64,000 nt of DNA from Asterias amurensis (GCF_032118995.1 NC_092665.1:2826001-2890000); one strand, 5' to 3'. Shown: positions 53,080 through 63,565, numbered from the stretch's first letter. Notes: generated from the letters alone by a model not told the origin. Numbers and translations: made by a program.

Positions 53080-55554
53080 ATGGCGACGTTGTGCCGATTT
53101 GTGTTTTTCCTGGTTGGAGTTTTGTACACCTCAGCCGCTGAGGATTTCTTTGTGGAAAACCCTATGTCCATAGAGGTGACACTCGGTGGAGACGTACATT
53201 TCTGGTGCCAAACTGCAGACACTTTTAAATGTGTTAACATGAACTGGGTGTTTACAGCTTCGAAGACTGAAGGTGATCCATTCGGTGTCATCGGAACATG
53301 CAGGACCCCAAGTTCATGGGACAGTTCCGTGAATCAACGCCTCACCCAGTCGTTCGAACATGGAAGATTTGGGTTGCACATTACAAACGTTAGTTACGGA
53401 GACAGTGGACGCTACAGCTGCTGGGTGACGAAGGCTGTTGGAGGCGACGCAATTACTGAGTACTCGGCGGTAGCGTTTCTGACGGTCCTCTCGCCCGTGC
53501 CAACTCCACTTTGTAGGTATACCCCGGAGGTTGTGTCTATAGGCAGCGAGGTGCAGTTAACTTGTGGGGTACCGCGTGATGCGTTTATGGAAACAGTCAA
53601 ACTTACTTGGGTGTATGATTCTACGGGATCAGTACGAAGTGTGCAAGCCCAACGTGGGGAGACCTTCAGCTTACCTTGCTACACGCTCTCAGAGAGTGAC
53701 AACTACAAGGTGTTCACTTGTGTTGCAGGTGCAGACAACACCAATGGACCGAACTGCACGCTTTCTCCACTGCAGATTCCAATGACGGTTGAAATAACCC
53801 CCGTCTTCGGTGAAGCTGAAACCAAGTTTATCTGTAATGTGGATGCCGTGCCCCCTGTTACAAATTACCACTGGAGTATTCAGGAGATGGACAGTTCTTC
53901 CAATGAGTGGACGGATATCCAGATAGATAGGAGTCATATAGAAAACGAGGGTGCAACTCTTGTATTGACCACTGGAAGGGACATTGGACTTAGGATGTCG
54001 ACCACCTGCACAGCTTCAAATAGCATTGGATTAACCAACTCTAGCGCCCCAGTTAGTACACTTCAGTGCAGCAGTGGTGTGATAGTTACAGAGTTGACCC
54101 GTTGCGAAGACCTACCTGAGACTACCTCAGCTATGGTAACTACTGAGAAATCAACACGCTCTGTAAGAACAGGTCGTCCTCAGGGAACTGACGATGGTAT
54201 TGGTATTTATGTCTGGATCATAGTAGCTGCGGTGGCATTATTGGTGATAGTCGCTATTATCTGCTGTATCTTCTTGGTTAGGTACAGACGAACAAGTAAG
54301 AGCAAGAAAGCAACAGACAATGATCTCATTAAAATGGGGGTAGCGTATAATACCGACATGGGATCGGTTGATCTTCGCAGTCACACCGGTACATCAGAGT
54401 CCAACGCGCTCATGATGGAAGCTGAAGTTGTTCTGGCAGCATCCAATTCATCTTTACAACAACTCGATAACCGTCTTGAGCAGACAACCGGGAACAACTC
54501 TCCTCGGATCGTTGCACCCGTGTCGAATGACGGGCTTGGGTACGGAGAAACCTACGCATCAATCGATAATTTTCACCAACCACAGAGACCCAATCAATCA
54601 GGACTTCGTCACTCAGCAGGGGATTTAAGTTCAGGTCCTCACAAGTCGAGCCACGATGGGTACGATACAATTGGACCAGACATCTTTCAGCAGTCTGTAA
54701 GCTTTGATGGAGGTACACGAAGAAACCCTTCAGAGGTAGACTTAGTTGACAGTACATATGCGTCAGTCGGTAACGACCGACATGATGAGGTTCGAATCCC
54801 ACCAGAGCTTGCCACTCAACCTTGTGCATATGAGTCTATTGATCTTAACACCTCTCAAGTTCGCACTTCCGTTCGAGACTCTTCGTCGCTGAAGAAAGTA
54901 TGTGTCGTTTCACCAACTTGTCACCTAAATGATGGTGCTGATAACCAGGTTGTATATGCGATGCCAGACAAACAGCGAAAGTCCAAAATAGACAACGGTG
55001 ACAGCAAAACCGATCAGGAACCTCCGGCTGGCATTGTCTACGCCAAGCCAGATAAAAAGCACAAGAAGCCTGTTGAAAAGTATAGGAAGAAGTCCACTAA
55101 TAGTGACAACACTTCAAACCCTTCAACCAAATCAAGACCACAAAATGTTCCCGAAGGTCTTTACGCAATGCCAGACAAGTCACAAAACAGATCATCAGTT
55201 TCCTCATCAGTGAACCCTCAAGATGCAAGAGATGATAGCACCAACTTGAGGAGTGCAATCTCAGAAAAGGATTTGCCATCTAAGATCCAGAACCAAGCTT
55301 TATATAGGAGTAATTCCATAACGCCGAAGAAACCACACCGCACTGCTAGTTCCAAAGTTGCTGGCTCGAAGATTTTGAGAGATTCTATCAAAAGGCAAAG
55401 CGATTCACGATCTATTTCAAGGAGTTCTTCAACTGAGGACAACCTGGAAGCAAGCACGCCCTCTGTCGTTCCTGCTGAATCAGACATCGTTCGGAAAGAA
55501 GACACTTCTTCGAGTATACCGATCTACGCAGTGCTTGAAAAGGGTTCACAATAA
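53080..55554 (+). CDS. Ig-superfamily receptor with repeated YAxP tail motifs (824 aa)
   Basis: Intronless. An upstream in-frame ATG at 53020 exists, but the ATG at 53080 starts directly on a signal peptide (MATLCRFVFFLVGVLYTSAA) and is preferred. Three Ig domains follow: a V-like one (about 28-140, HFWCQ ... DSGRYSCWV), a second (about 148-240, VQLTCGV ... YKVFTCVAG) and a third (about 245-335, FICNVDAVPPV ... TTCTASNSIG). A transmembrane helix spans about 374-402 (YVWIIVAAVALLVIVAIICC), then RYRR. The roughly 420-residue tail has YASI, YASV and YESI sites, three YAMPDK/YAKPDK sites (near 624, 652, 693) and ends IYAVLEKGSQ. YxxP is the known phosphotyrosine docking motif for Crk-type SH2 domains, so adaptor signalling is inferred. 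Paralog of 61609-63552. The ligand is unknown. The AATAAA at 55550-55555 overlaps the stop codon. Confidence 0.9.
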   Translation: MATLCRFVFFLVGVLYTSAAEDFFVENPMSIEVTLGGDVHFWCQTADTFKCVNMNWVFTASKTEGDPFGVIGTCRTPSSWDSSVNQRLTQSFEHGRFGLHITNVSYGDSGRYSCWVTKAVGGDAITEYSAVAFLTVLSPVPTPLCRYTPEVVSIGSEVQLTCGVPRDAFMETVKLTWVYDSTGSVRSVQAQRGETFSLPCYTLSESDNYKVFTCVAGADNTNGPNCTLSPLQIPMTVEITPVFGEAETKFICNVDAVPPVTNYHWSIQEMDSSSNEWTDIQIDRSHIENEGATLVLTTGRDIGLRMSTTCTASNSIGLTNSSAPVSTLQCSSGVIVTELTRCEDLPETTSAMVTTEKSTRSVRTGRPQGTDDGIGIYVWIIVAAVALLVIVAIICCIFLVRYRRTSKSKKATDNDLIKMGVAYNTDMGSVDLRSHTGTSESNALMMEAEVVLAASNSSLQQLDNRLEQTTGNNSPRIVAPVSNDGLGYGETYASIDNFHQPQRPNQSGLRHSAGDLSSGPHKSSHDGYDTIGPDIFQQSVSFDGGTRRNPSEVDLVDSTYASVGNDRHDEVRIPPELATQPCAYESIDLNTSQVRTSVRDSSSLKKVCVVSPTCHLNDGADNQVVYAMPDKQRKSKIDNGDSKTDQEPPAGIVYAKPDKKHKKPVEKYRKKSTNSDNTSNPSTKSRPQNVPEGLYAMPDKSQNRSSVSSSVNPQDARDDSTNLRSAISEKDLPSKIQNQALYRSNSITPKKPHRTASSKVAGSKILRDSIKRQSDSRSISRSSSTEDNLEASTPSVVPAESDIVRKEDTSSSIPIYAVLEKGSQ

Positions 55555-55616
55555 AAGCAAACCCGACTGGATTTATTTGAAAATATCAGTATGAATCCTT
55601 TGTGTGTTTCATCAGC

Positions 55617-56015
55617 ATAGACCTTTTCGCAAATACCCAATGCGCAAGCGCTATGTGTTGAACGAGGCGCATGCTGGTCTAGCTAGCGATCAGACCAGGA
55701 CCTAAATTCATAGCGCTGCTGCTTAACAGTAAGCAAATTTGCTTAAGCCCTAGCGTATTTCACAGGTTAGCAGAAGAATTGGGCGGCCATATCGCGTGTT
55801 TACCGTGGATTTGCATTGTGACGTCATTTATTTTCGTGCGGTAGAACCGGAAGGTTAGTACATGCCTTTTCGTGTGCTTACGGTTAGCAGCGCTATGAAA
55901 AAGAATTTGCACAGTAAGCCCAAAATTGGCCGCTAAGCAGCGCTATGAAATTGGGCGATCGCCAGCTAAAACAGATTGCACCTACCTCATTCCAAGCCTA
56001 ACCTGCGCGTATTTG
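55617..56015. repeat. MITE of the GACCTTTTCGCAAATAC family with internal insertion
   Basis: Left end AGACCTTTTCGCAAATACC plus AATGCGCAAGCGC, right end CGCGTATTTGCGATAAGGG. The middle contains inverted GCGCTGCTTA / TAAGCAGCGC segments of a second element. Family also at 19153 and 12838. Confidence 0.7.
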
Positions 56016-56017
56016 CG

Positions 56018-56200
56018 ATAAGGGCACAATTGCATAAAGCTGTTGAGCATAAAATACTGCTTGACAAATTTCTTTGCTTAGCAAACATTGCGTGGGGTAC
56101 CAGTTACGGAGTTTTGGCTGGCAACATGTTTCTGTTGTGCAATACTTTTCTGTGCTTTGCAAACTGTTGTGTTTCACTCTTTATGAAATTGGGCCCAGGA
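56018..56200. repeat. Foldback of the 'AATTGGGCCC' family
   Basis: Ends ACAATTGCATAAAGCTG / CTTTATGAAATTGGGCCC. Relatives lie at 56355-56565 (AACCCAATTCCATAGAGC / AGCTTTATGAAATTGGACC), 58951-59165 (one end), and 63566-63813 (best copy). Confidence 0.7.
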
Positions 56201-56354
56201 CTATAGAGCAAGCTTAGGTCTCTGTCTGTGCTCTATGGTTTCAAAAGTACGCAATATTTGCATTTCGAATAATATTCGGTTGGATGCTTGTGTATCGAGT
56301 ACTTCGATCATTAGCTCTTTTATTTGTAAAAATAATTATATAGTTTTCACAAGA

Positions 56355-56565
56355 GATTAAACCCAATTCCATAGAGCTACGCAACAAGTAGCTAAGCTCA
56401 ACAAAATGATGCTTACCAGATGTTATACCATCCAAACTACGATGTCGTAAATGTTCAATTTGTGACTGGTGTCACGTCATTTCTGCTAAATAGGCAATTG
56501 GTAAGCACATTTATTTGCTTAAGCAGCTTTATGAAATTGGACCCTGGCTGCGAAACCTATGGGAT
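56355..56565. repeat. Foldback of the 'AATTGGGCCC' family, second copy
   Basis: Diverged arms as given under 56018, with the inner motifs 'ttgcttaagcagctttatg' and 'agctaagctcaac'. Confidence 0.65.
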
Positions 56566-56666
56566 TCATATCAAAACCAGTGCCATTGGTTTTGTTAATG
56601 GTATTATATCGAAACAGAAATGCGGTTTGTGTGTTTTTGTCGAAAGTTTAAGTTGTAAGTGCTTTA

Positions 56667-57045
56667 TTAAAGGAACACGTTGCCTTGGATCGGTCGAGTT
56701 GGTCTTTGAAACCGTTTGTTATAAAATGCATATGGGTAGAAAGAAGTTGCAAAAGTAGAATACAATGATCCACACAAACATGCCTCGAAATTGCACGGTT
56801 TTCTTTTTACCTCGTCGACTAACACGGTCAGCCATTTATGGGAGTCAAATTTTTGACTCCCATAAATGGCCGACCGTGTTAGTTCGCAAAGTCAAAGGAA
56901 AACCACGCAATTTCGAGACAAATTTGTGTGGATCATTGTGTTCTACTTTTAAAACGTCTTTTCAACCATATGCATTTTATAACAAACGGTAACAAACGCT
57001 TTTTAAAGACCAACTCGTCCGATCCAAGGCAACGTGTTCCTTTAA
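56667..57045. mobile_element. TTAA-3 palindromic MITE, second copy
   Basis: Same termini as 39717-40106 (TTAAAGGAACACGTTGCCTT and complement). The central hairpin GGAGTCAAATTTTTGACTCC is perfect. Confidence 0.9.
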
Positions 57046-57317
57046 CAAGCATTGTTATTGTATATAGACCTAATAAACGACGAGTCTAAAATATGTTTTA
57101 AACAATTTGTTTCCTCTTAAGTTCGCGAATGAGGTATACTTAAACGAAATGTTTTCTTTGTTGTAAAACAATAAATGTCTATATTTATTCTAATAGAACG
57201 ATCAGTAGAATTGGTCTGTGACATTTTGTGACAGTTAGAGATAAAGAATCTCATCCGGAAGACTTATACCATTTCCTTATGATTAACCTATTTCCGAATC
57301 GGGAATTACGCGTGGCC

Positions 57318-57708
57318 TTAACGGGAAAGTACACGTTTGGTAATTGTCAAAGACCAGTCTACTCACTTGGTGTATCCCAACATAAGCATAAAGTAGCAAG
57401 CCTGTACAAATTTGAGCTAAATTGGTCATCGAAGTTGCGAGAAAATGATAAGAGAAAAAAAACACCCTTGTTGGACGATTTTTTTGTGCTTTCAGATAGG
57501 AATAAATGTCTTCTGGCTAGAAGTCTTTTATTATTTTAGTGAGAAATTAGCTCTTTCTCAAAACATATGCTACTTCAGAGGGAGTCGTTTCCCACAATGT
57601 TTTTTTTATTATTTTATATTATCAATAGCTCGCCAATGCTCGTTTTCAAGTGAGTTTATAAGTTAATATTTGTTTTGAGTAATTACCAAACGTGTAGCTT
57701 CCCTTTAA
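57318..57708 (+). mobile_element. TTAA-1b MITE
   Basis: Starts TTAACGGGAAAGTACACG and ends CGTGTAGCTTCCCTTTAA-like. Confidence 0.85.
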
Positions 57709-58255
57709 AGGGCAGAACGCTTCCCTTTTAAAGAAGCAGAGTTGTATGTACACTTTGTTGATAATGACTCGCGTGGTGTGACGACATGAAATATATTGTA
57801 TAAGTTTACTGGTACCCGTGGAGAAAGAAATATGCACACCAGCCAGATTCGTGGGTACACTTTGTCTGAAAGACACTATTGTGAACAAAAGGTAGAGTGG
57901 GCCATGCACTGCAAAAACTGGAGTGTTAAAATTTGACACCATTGGTGTTGTCAAATAACTGTTACCCCCCAAAAATCACAATAATATTTTCACCACAATA
58001 GTGTTAAAAATAACAATGCTAAAACAAGGTTTTATTTTATACAACCATTTCAGCAACCAGGAGCAGTCGCAAAAGGCAAAGCAGTTTTCATGACGTGAAA
58101 GTGAATGTTTACAAAGAACCGTTTCGCTTTTGTATCACAGTATAACATTGGATTGAGAGTATTATAAATCTTATGGTAAATACTTTTCAAATTTTATGTA
58201 GATTAGGCTACAGTGTATACATGTTTTTGGTCCATTTTGAACCACACGGAGGTAA
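57709..58255. other. Gene-free stretch
   Basis: Holds one copy of the GTGTTAAAATTTGACACC motif (57915-57957). Otherwise nothing is recognised. Confidence 0.5.
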
Positions 58256-58447
58256 GTCTTGGCCCAAGACGATGGTGCTTGATTCTGGATAGTATACTAC
58301 GCGCGGTTGAATCGCCACTTGCAGAGTGTAGTCTAGATTTCGAGCCGTCCACGTAACTAAATCATACCGTGGCGGGCGTGCTTTGGCGATTCAACCGCGC
58401 GTAGTATACTATCCAGAATCAAGCACCATCGTCTTGGGCCAAGACTA
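58256..58447. repeat. Hairpin with perfect arms of about 60 bp
   Basis: Arms of about 60 bp (about 58260-58319 and 58384-58443) are exact reverse complements by eye, containing GGTGCTTGATTCTGG and GTATACTACGCGCGG. The loop is about 64 bp. Perfect arms imply a recent origin. Confidence 0.88.
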
Positions 58448-59509
58448 CACGGAGGTGTGCCGGGTGGATATTCAAACGGTACATTTAGTTACTCCATTAC
58501 TTTTTTGATGACGGTGTATATCATTTTCGATTGTTTACATGATTTCATACTTCTTAATCATAAAAACTCATTACCGAAATATTTGTGCACATTTATTTCC
58601 TATCAATCGTTTGCCCGATCGAAAGGCGTAAATTTGTGTGGTCAAAGGTTGCTTATTAACTCAGACTAAATATTGTTCGATAAAATCACTGACTAGAGTG
58701 CACCTTTAAAAGTTATTTGTCAATTATTATAATTGAGTGTATTAATATTATTAGTGAACTTTATCCTCATAACTTTTCAAAAGCCATGTTCTCCTGTACT
58801 TTGTATTACATTCACTTATTAACAGGTGTCAAAAATAAATGGATAGTTCCTTTTTTTTTAACGAAACTGAATCCGTGTGTGAGATTACTAACATCACTTT
58901 CGGCACAGTGGGATACCTCACTTTCATCCAAATTCTACTTTCTTTAAGAACGGGGCCCAGTTTCATACAGCTGCTGAAGCAGGAAATATCTTAACAATAT
59001 TTTCCACTTAGCTAAAAGGAGCAGGATACCAGTCATAAATTTGTACATGTGACATAGTATCGGGATGGTAACCTTATTCTGGTAAACATAAGCAGAATGC
59101 AGCCATAAAATGGTTTACACGTCGTGACATGGCATTTTGGCTGGCAGTTGCCCTTTTAGACCTACACGAATAATTATGTTGACTTTCTTGTAACTTATTG
59201 ACTTTTTTGTGCATAGAAGAATAATTCAATGCAAATGTCATTTACTGAGATAAAGAGGTTCACTCCAGTATTTCAAATAAGAATTGAAGTAAGAGTTTGT
59301 GTTCGAGTCATGTTTACTGTTGATGGCTGGCCATCACGCGCCAGCAGGTATAACTCAGTTTATTGTATCTTTATCATGCATGTATCATGGTGTCAATGTT
59401 GTCGACAAAATCATCTGCATAATAATGAGCGCGCTGCATACATAATGAGCGTTCCAGGTTAAGCGCGCGTGTCCTGTACTAATTTTAGACTGGGCCGGTG
59501 TCCGCCATG
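58448..59509. other. Gene-free stretch
   Basis: A half copy of the 'GGGCCCAGTTTCATA' family starts at 58951. No coding region is supported. Confidence 0.5.
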
Positions 59510-59965
59510 CAACACTGTCCGGTCCGGACACTTTTGCATATGCAATAGTGTCCGGGGCTATGCAAAAACCGTCCGGTGGACAAGTACATGTACATGACTG
59601 TACATGTACATGTGCGCACGTAAGTGAGCGTGTAGCACTGAACCTACGTATATGCAGCATGAATATTCACGAATGATTGCAGCAAATACCCAACGGCGGG
59701 GCATTTCCCATGTCATTCATGACATGCACTTAGCTTGTAAAAAAAATGGTGAACGTGTTCCGTCGACCAAGGGCGTTTAATTTACTGCAACGACGGTTTT
59801 GTACGGGGCGGACACAACTGCATAAGCAAATGTGTCCGGGCGGACACAATTGCATTGTGCAGCAGCGACCGGGCGGACACGATTGCATATGCAAAACCGT
59901 CCGGCGGACATAATTGCATATGCAAAAATGTCCTCCGCATAGTATTGCATAGAGGACATAATTGC
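59510..59965. repeat. 32-bp-period palindromic tandem repeat (TTGCATATGCAA)
   Basis: Units beginning GCGGACA start at 59808, 59840, 59873 and 59904 (31-33 bp apart). Each is a palindrome of type CGGACA-TTGCATATGCAA-TGTCCG. Two more degenerate units lie at 59518-59580, and trailing ones run to 59965. Confidence 0.85.
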
Positions 59966-60094
59966 ATGCGACACCGGCACACAGCGGTGTCCCCCCCCCC
60001 CCACCCCCCGCGCCCCACGTCGATCCTTTCTTTATCTGCAAGGATAACGGTAACGGCAAGTACTTGCTTTTCAGAACCAGTATTTCATTGGATA

Positions 60095-60400
60095 CAATGA
60101 TGTCACTGGATAAACATGCAGTGAATCACTAGCTTTCCATGCCTGTGTTTTGATTGGTCTGGAGGTGATGTGAGTGCAGCTGACAAACATCACCTCGGAC
60201 CAACCAAACTTTCGGTCGTCTACTTGCAATTTAAGCTGTCTGCACTTAATATTGGTATAGGATTCGATGTATGAAATGAGTGTAGGTGAAAGGTGATTAT
60301 GGACGGGGATTGACCTATAGGCCAGAGGTCACTCTCTGGCATTATTCACGAGCCTCGATGTGTGACGTCAGATGAAGTTAAGGCTAAGGCTAAGTACCCC
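60095..60400. repeat. Dispersed repeat shared with 13130-13400
   Basis: Shares TGTAGGTGAAAGGTGA, TTATTCACGAGCC and TGTGACGTCAGATG in order. A G-run follows at 60418-60427. Confidence 0.65.
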
Positions 60401-61608
60401 TCGTGTTTAAAAGAGCGGGGGGGGGGGCAGGCCGCGCGACCACGTGTTCAGCAAGGGTTCAAAATGTGACTTTTTGGCACGAATTTGCTAAAGTGCAAGC
60501 TTGCATCTGTAATTTGGACTGTTAAGTTCCGTGTAGTAGTGACTAGGAAGTATGATAGGTTTGCTTGTGTAAGCATGGGATTTCAAGTTAGGCCTATGTA
60601 CCATAATATTCGTGCTGATGGAATATAGGCATTGCCAATGTTCGCCGCAAAGGATGTCACATGTTGTTTTGTATACTCCATGCAGTTTAGTGCTGATCAT
60701 TATCAACACAAGGAAGATAATGCGAAATAGAAGCAACAATGATACCGAATTGTTCCTGTCTTTTGTTTATTCGTCTTCTCAACAATGCAACATTTAGAGT
60801 GTGATTTGGTGAGCTTACAATTACAAGGCACAGCAAAAATATCAGTGATAACAAAATTGTGTACACCAAAAGAATACGATTCGGTAGGCTAGGATTCCCA
60901 CGCAAATGAAACAAAAGCCTACTTCAATTCTAGCCCTATTATATGGTAGGACTTTTCCTCTGCTGTGCTGTAGTATAAAATACGAAAGTGTAAGGCCACC
61001 AGGGCTGATTCAAATCTTGACGTTTCGCTTTGTGAATGTTAACACAAGCAAAGAAACAAAAAAGCAACCATAACCATTTTTGTTTTTTCTTGATGATGGA
61101 TTGAACAATGCCAACTTTCGCTTTTCGGTTCATGTCATTCAATCACCACCACAGTCACGTGAGCACTCTCCTGCTTGCAGTTTTTATTATACAAGTCCCT
61201 TGCTGTGTTGTTGTTGTTTTTCTGTATTTTTCTTCCTTTTTTCATACTCTAGAGGACGTTGTACGCATTATCATTTGTGACACAATATGGCCACATGACA
61301 GTGTGTGTGACGTATACTTCATTCTAACTTCTAAGTTGTTTTCAACAGCTAATTTTATTTTCTAGATCTGAAACAGAAAGAAAAACATTCTTAGTATGTA
61401 TCACTATACGCATGTGCCTCCTTATATAAAGCAAGACACAGGGGGAACACGGCCAATTTATTCGATGTGATTGAAAAGGTGTGCATGCTGGTAACTTTTG
61501 AGGGCATTCATAATTTTCTACAAGTTGTTACTATTAATTTGTTCATAATTTGCAATTAGACAACATCTCAAGTCGGTCATTCATCAACAGGACACGCATT
61601 GGATAGTC
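60401..61608. other. Upstream flank of the second Ig receptor
   Basis: No coding region or clear repeat. A 5' leader exon may lie here, but none could be assigned. Confidence 0.45.
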
Positions 61609-63552
61609 ATGGCTCTTTATATTCGGTTGATATGCTTTTGTTTAATAGTTGGATGTATGGATGTTTTGGGACAGCACCACAGCAGCCCATTTGAAGACAC
61701 GGTCGAATGGACGATTCCAACCCCTGTTTGTAGGGTTAACACCAAGGTCTCCATAAACACCACGGCACAATTAATATGCCAACTTAAGTCTTTTCAAGGC
61801 AATGAAAGCGTTAGATTAAAGTGGCTCTTTTCGTGCGCGAGGAGTGTTCTTGTGGAAGAAAAATCATCATCATTTGCTCCAAACCACCTTTTCAGTGAAA
61901 TGGACAACTACCGGGAATTCACTTGTGTTGCTGGTCCTCATAACCACGGGCCAAACTGCTCGTTAACTCCGTTGCAGATTCCAACAAACGTAACACTTCG
62001 TATTGTGGACAACGGAACAGATGACGGCACCATTACGTTTAAATGTGACGCAGAAGCCGTCCCTCGCGTTACGTCTTACGTGTGGGGCGTGTTAGGAGCT
62101 GAAAGCTCTTCGGATAATAATTCGGTGGAACTTCAAGGTGACGACAAACGAATATCTGACAATGGCACTGTCCTAGTCATCTCACTCGGGAACATTGCTT
62201 CAAGGTCTGTATTAGTTGCTTGCACAGCGTCAAATGAGCTGGGATTGACTGCGTCAGATACGTGTAAGTATCAATTTGTCCCGAATCAAAGCGTTCCTAC
62301 AACACCCGCCATGCTGACAATGGTATCAACCATAGATGTCGACATGAGTGACGCAGGCAAACTTGTCAAGATCGTTTTATCGGTTTTGATTATTACCACA
62401 ATCACTACTGTTTCGTGCATCTGGATTTTGAGGTTCATGAGATTGCAAAGGAGGAAGACATCCGGAGGCAAATTTGATGGGGTAGCATTGAGCGATAGAC
62501 AAGGCAGGTCTTCGGGACAACGCCGTAGGCTCTGCGTCAATGATATCCACGTCTTGACTGGAAGTTCAGAAGACAATGCCATCATAATGATGAATGTTGG
62601 AAGTGTGGAATCCCCAGTTGACGTATCATCACCGGAAGTTCCGAGAAGCTCACTCCCTCTGCATCCAAGCCGTCAGGGGGACGAAGAGAGACGCGGCAAC
62701 CCCGGGGAAGGAGGTAAAAAGAACGATGAGCTGGGTGATGAGTGTGGTTGCGCCCTTGTAGCTGGAAGTACTTTGCTGGACGCACGTGGTGCTTCAAACG
62801 AACCCTGTCATGGATCATGCCAAAGGAACCGGAAACAAATCACCACGCACCAAGAGGATGATGATCTTCAGGAGTCGAGTCAACCTCTTCAATCAGATCC
62901 TCTCTTTAGAGAACCTCTTGGAGAAGATCAACAGTGGGGTGTTTGGGATGCAGTTCAAGACGCAGCAGAGGGCGGCTCTAAGAAGGACATTGAATCCGAA
63001 CCTCTGCACTACGGTTATTGTCTGATTAACCCAGAGTCATCATCTCAGACCGTCAACAAGTCGCATCCAGCAGGTGGAATAACTCAAGTCGACTGTGGAT
63101 ATGCTTCCATAAGCATTGATGATATCTTAGACCAGGATCTAGACCCTGAGAAGCACACCTCTTCAGGTAGCCCTTCTCGAGCAAGTGGGTACTCCAATAA
63201 GAAAGTATGTGTTGTTACGCCTCTTTGCCAACCACCCCGATACTTAATGAATCATGGGATATCAACCTCTTTGACACCTTCGAGCCAGGATGTTTTGTAC
63301 GCTGTCCCACATAAGCCACAATGCAAACCCAACAAGCCTGCATCAATTGGAGATTCATCGAAAGCAAAGAAGGGACATCGTGGGACTACCTCGGGATCTC
63401 AAACTTCAAAGAAATCAGAGCTCATTTATGCTGTCCCTGATAAACCAGGGACACCAACTGCGTCGAGTTCTAATCGCCAGCAGCAATCTATTTCATGTGA
63501 ACCACCGGTCTATGCGGTTCTTGAAGCCGACAACAACGAGAAGTCCGAATGA
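61609..63552 (+). CDS. Ig-superfamily receptor with YAxP tail motifs (647 aa)
   Basis: Intronless frame from ATG 61609 to TGA 63550-63552. Signal peptide about 1-22 (MALYIRLICFCLIVGCMDVL). Two Ig domains correspond to domains 2 and 3 of the neighbour: about 36-127 (AQLICQL ... REFTCVAG, then GPNCSLTPLQIP) and 130-222 (ITFKCDAEAVPRV ... ACTASNELG). The V-like first domain of the neighbour is absent. The transmembrane helix is about 250-274, followed by RLQRRK. The tail repeats the neighbour's signals: KKVCVVTPLC, YASI near 500, YAVPHK near 563, YAVPDK near 606, and a final PVYAVLEADN. Several N-glycosylation sequons lie outside. The paralogy and tandem position indicate gene duplication with domain loss or gain. 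AATAAA lies at 63627-63632, 75 bp after the stop. Confidence 0.9.
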   Translation: MALYIRLICFCLIVGCMDVLGQHHSSPFEDTVEWTIPTPVCRVNTKVSINTTAQLICQLKSFQGNESVRLKWLFSCARSVLVEEKSSSFAPNHLFSEMDNYREFTCVAGPHNHGPNCSLTPLQIPTNVTLRIVDNGTDDGTITFKCDAEAVPRVTSYVWGVLGAESSSDNNSVELQGDDKRISDNGTVLVISLGNIASRSVLVACTASNELGLTASDTCKYQFVPNQSVPTTPAMLTMVSTIDVDMSDAGKLVKIVLSVLIITTITTVSCIWILRFMRLQRRKTSGGKFDGVALSDRQGRSSGQRRRLCVNDIHVLTGSSEDNAIIMMNVGSVESPVDVSSPEVPRSSLPLHPSRQGDEERRGNPGEGGKKNDELGDECGCALVAGSTLLDARGASNEPCHGSCQRNRKQITTHQEDDDLQESSQPLQSDPLFREPLGEDQQWGVWDAVQDAAEGGSKKDIESEPLHYGYCLINPESSSQTVNKSHPAGGITQVDCGYASISIDDILDQDLDPEKHTSSGSPSRASGYSNKKVCVVTPLCQPPRYLMNHGISTSLTPSSQDVLYAVPHKPQCKPNKPASIGDSSKAKKGHRGTTSGSQTSKKSELIYAVPDKPGTPTASSSNRQQQSISCEPPVYAVLEADNNEKSE

Positions 63553-63565
63553 CAATCCAAATCCT

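Noticed and set aside
59730-60059. Cys-rich open frames on the minus strand
   Set aside because: They arise from the 32-bp palindromic tandem repeat and a poly-C run. The repeated residues follow the DNA period and all three minus frames are open.
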